Assembly (NCBI GenBank): GCA_963831385.1
Contig: CAWHPW010000006.1
Coordinates: 124,001 to 188,000, forward strand
Direction: 5' to 3'
Source: JACVRX01 sp963831385
Lineage (GTDB): Bacteria; Actinomycetota; Actinomycetes; Jiangellales; Jiangellaceae
DNA length: 64,000 bases
The position numbers and the translations under genes are program-made. Shown here one piece after another: positions 63,825 through 64,000 of this stretch. Under the pieces are notes generated by a model. It made no database searches and had not been told where the DNA came from. It worked only from the letters and a program-made list of their open reading frames with translations. Position 1 is the stretch's first letter, and each line of letters begins with the position of its first letter.

Positions 63825-64000
63825 TCATCGTCGAAGCACCTCGCGGGCACGGTGACGCGCCCAGGTCTCGGCAGCAAGAACGTCTTCGACACCGCGGACG
63901 TTCCCGAATGCGCCGGCTGCGACGTGCTCGGAGACCACCTCGGCGACTGTGTCCACGATGCCGAGAAACGGCAGACGACCGTCGAGGAACGCAGCGACGC
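63825..64000 (-). CDS. dxr: 1-deoxy-D-xylulose 5-phosphate reductoisomerase, C-terminal part (truncated by window edge)
   Basis: The minus-strand frame entering at 64000 reads VAAFLDGRLPFLGIVDTVAE, then VVSEHVAAGAFGNVRGVEDV, and ends at TGA 63827-63825 after RAREVLRR. This is the C-terminal helical domain of DXR. The GRLPFLGI segment, and the position directly before the rip1-ispG pair, support the call. About 58 residues are visible. Confidence 0.85.
   Translation of the reverse strand, partial: VAAFLDGRLPFLGIVDTVAEVVSEHVAAGAFGNVRGVEDVLAAETWARHRAREVLRR

Overview
The window is about 64 kb of high-GC DNA with dense, co-directional, overlapping genes (many GTGA, ATGA or TGATG junctions, frequent GTG starts). 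It comes from an actinomycete (Actinomycetota). Supporting this are ClgR next to CinA, DUF3046 near recA, F420/deazaflavin-type small oxidoreductases, a ClpC N-domain-only protein, a bacterial-type ProRS and the non-mevalonate genes dxr/ispG. I cannot name the genus from the sequence.

The left edge (1-10.6 kb, minus strand) holds recA, which runs off the window. Its open frame passes, directly after Gly205, into the first 31 residues of an intein. recA has its own promoter with a 14-bp SOS box. Upstream lies a four-gene signalling operon: hybrid histidine kinase with two receiver domains, single receiver, receiver-class III cyclase, and a PGM1-type ATP-grasp ligase. Beyond it lies a two-permease ABC exporter operon ending in an MFS transporter.

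From 10.6 to 19 kb is a patchwork: DUF3046, a VOC protein, deazaflavin-dependent oxidoreductases, DinB, DUF4287, an HNH-endonuclease remnant and the 1514-residue helicase Lhr. From 19 to 30 kb, minus-strand housekeeping genes follow: clgR, cinA, pgsA, rimO, a DUF72 gene, ftsK, rnj, dapA, thyX. From 30 to 34 kb is the complete phenylacetyl-CoA epoxidase operon paaABCDE. A stand-alone ClpC N-terminal-domain protein lies divergent from it.

The 34.7-42 kb stretch is accessory: GNAT, ASCH-winged helix, DUF2461, AzlC/AzlD, membrane proteins, hydrolases (one with two compensating frameshifts) and dapB. From 42 to 54 kb is the translation/RNA block M16 peptidase, pnp, rpsO, ribF, truB, rbfA, DUF503, infB, ylxR, nusA, rimP, all on the minus strand. 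From 53.8 to 64 kb come a Tat-lipoprotein/DUF4439 pair, soluble transhydrogenase, proS, a CapA-like lipoprotein, a hydrolase, a GNAT protein, ispG, a site-2 protease and the 3' end of dxr.

The most distinctive signals are the recA intein with an AT-rich flank, the kinase/cyclase/ligase operon, the ClpC N-domain-only protein, and two related intergenic palindromic elements (about 42.1 kb and 61.2 kb). No rRNA, tRNA, CRISPR array or insertion sequence was recognised. No stretch above 300 bases lacks a gene; the longest gaps (29708-29994, 45720-45934, 710-907, 22645-22840) are described under the features or rejected items.
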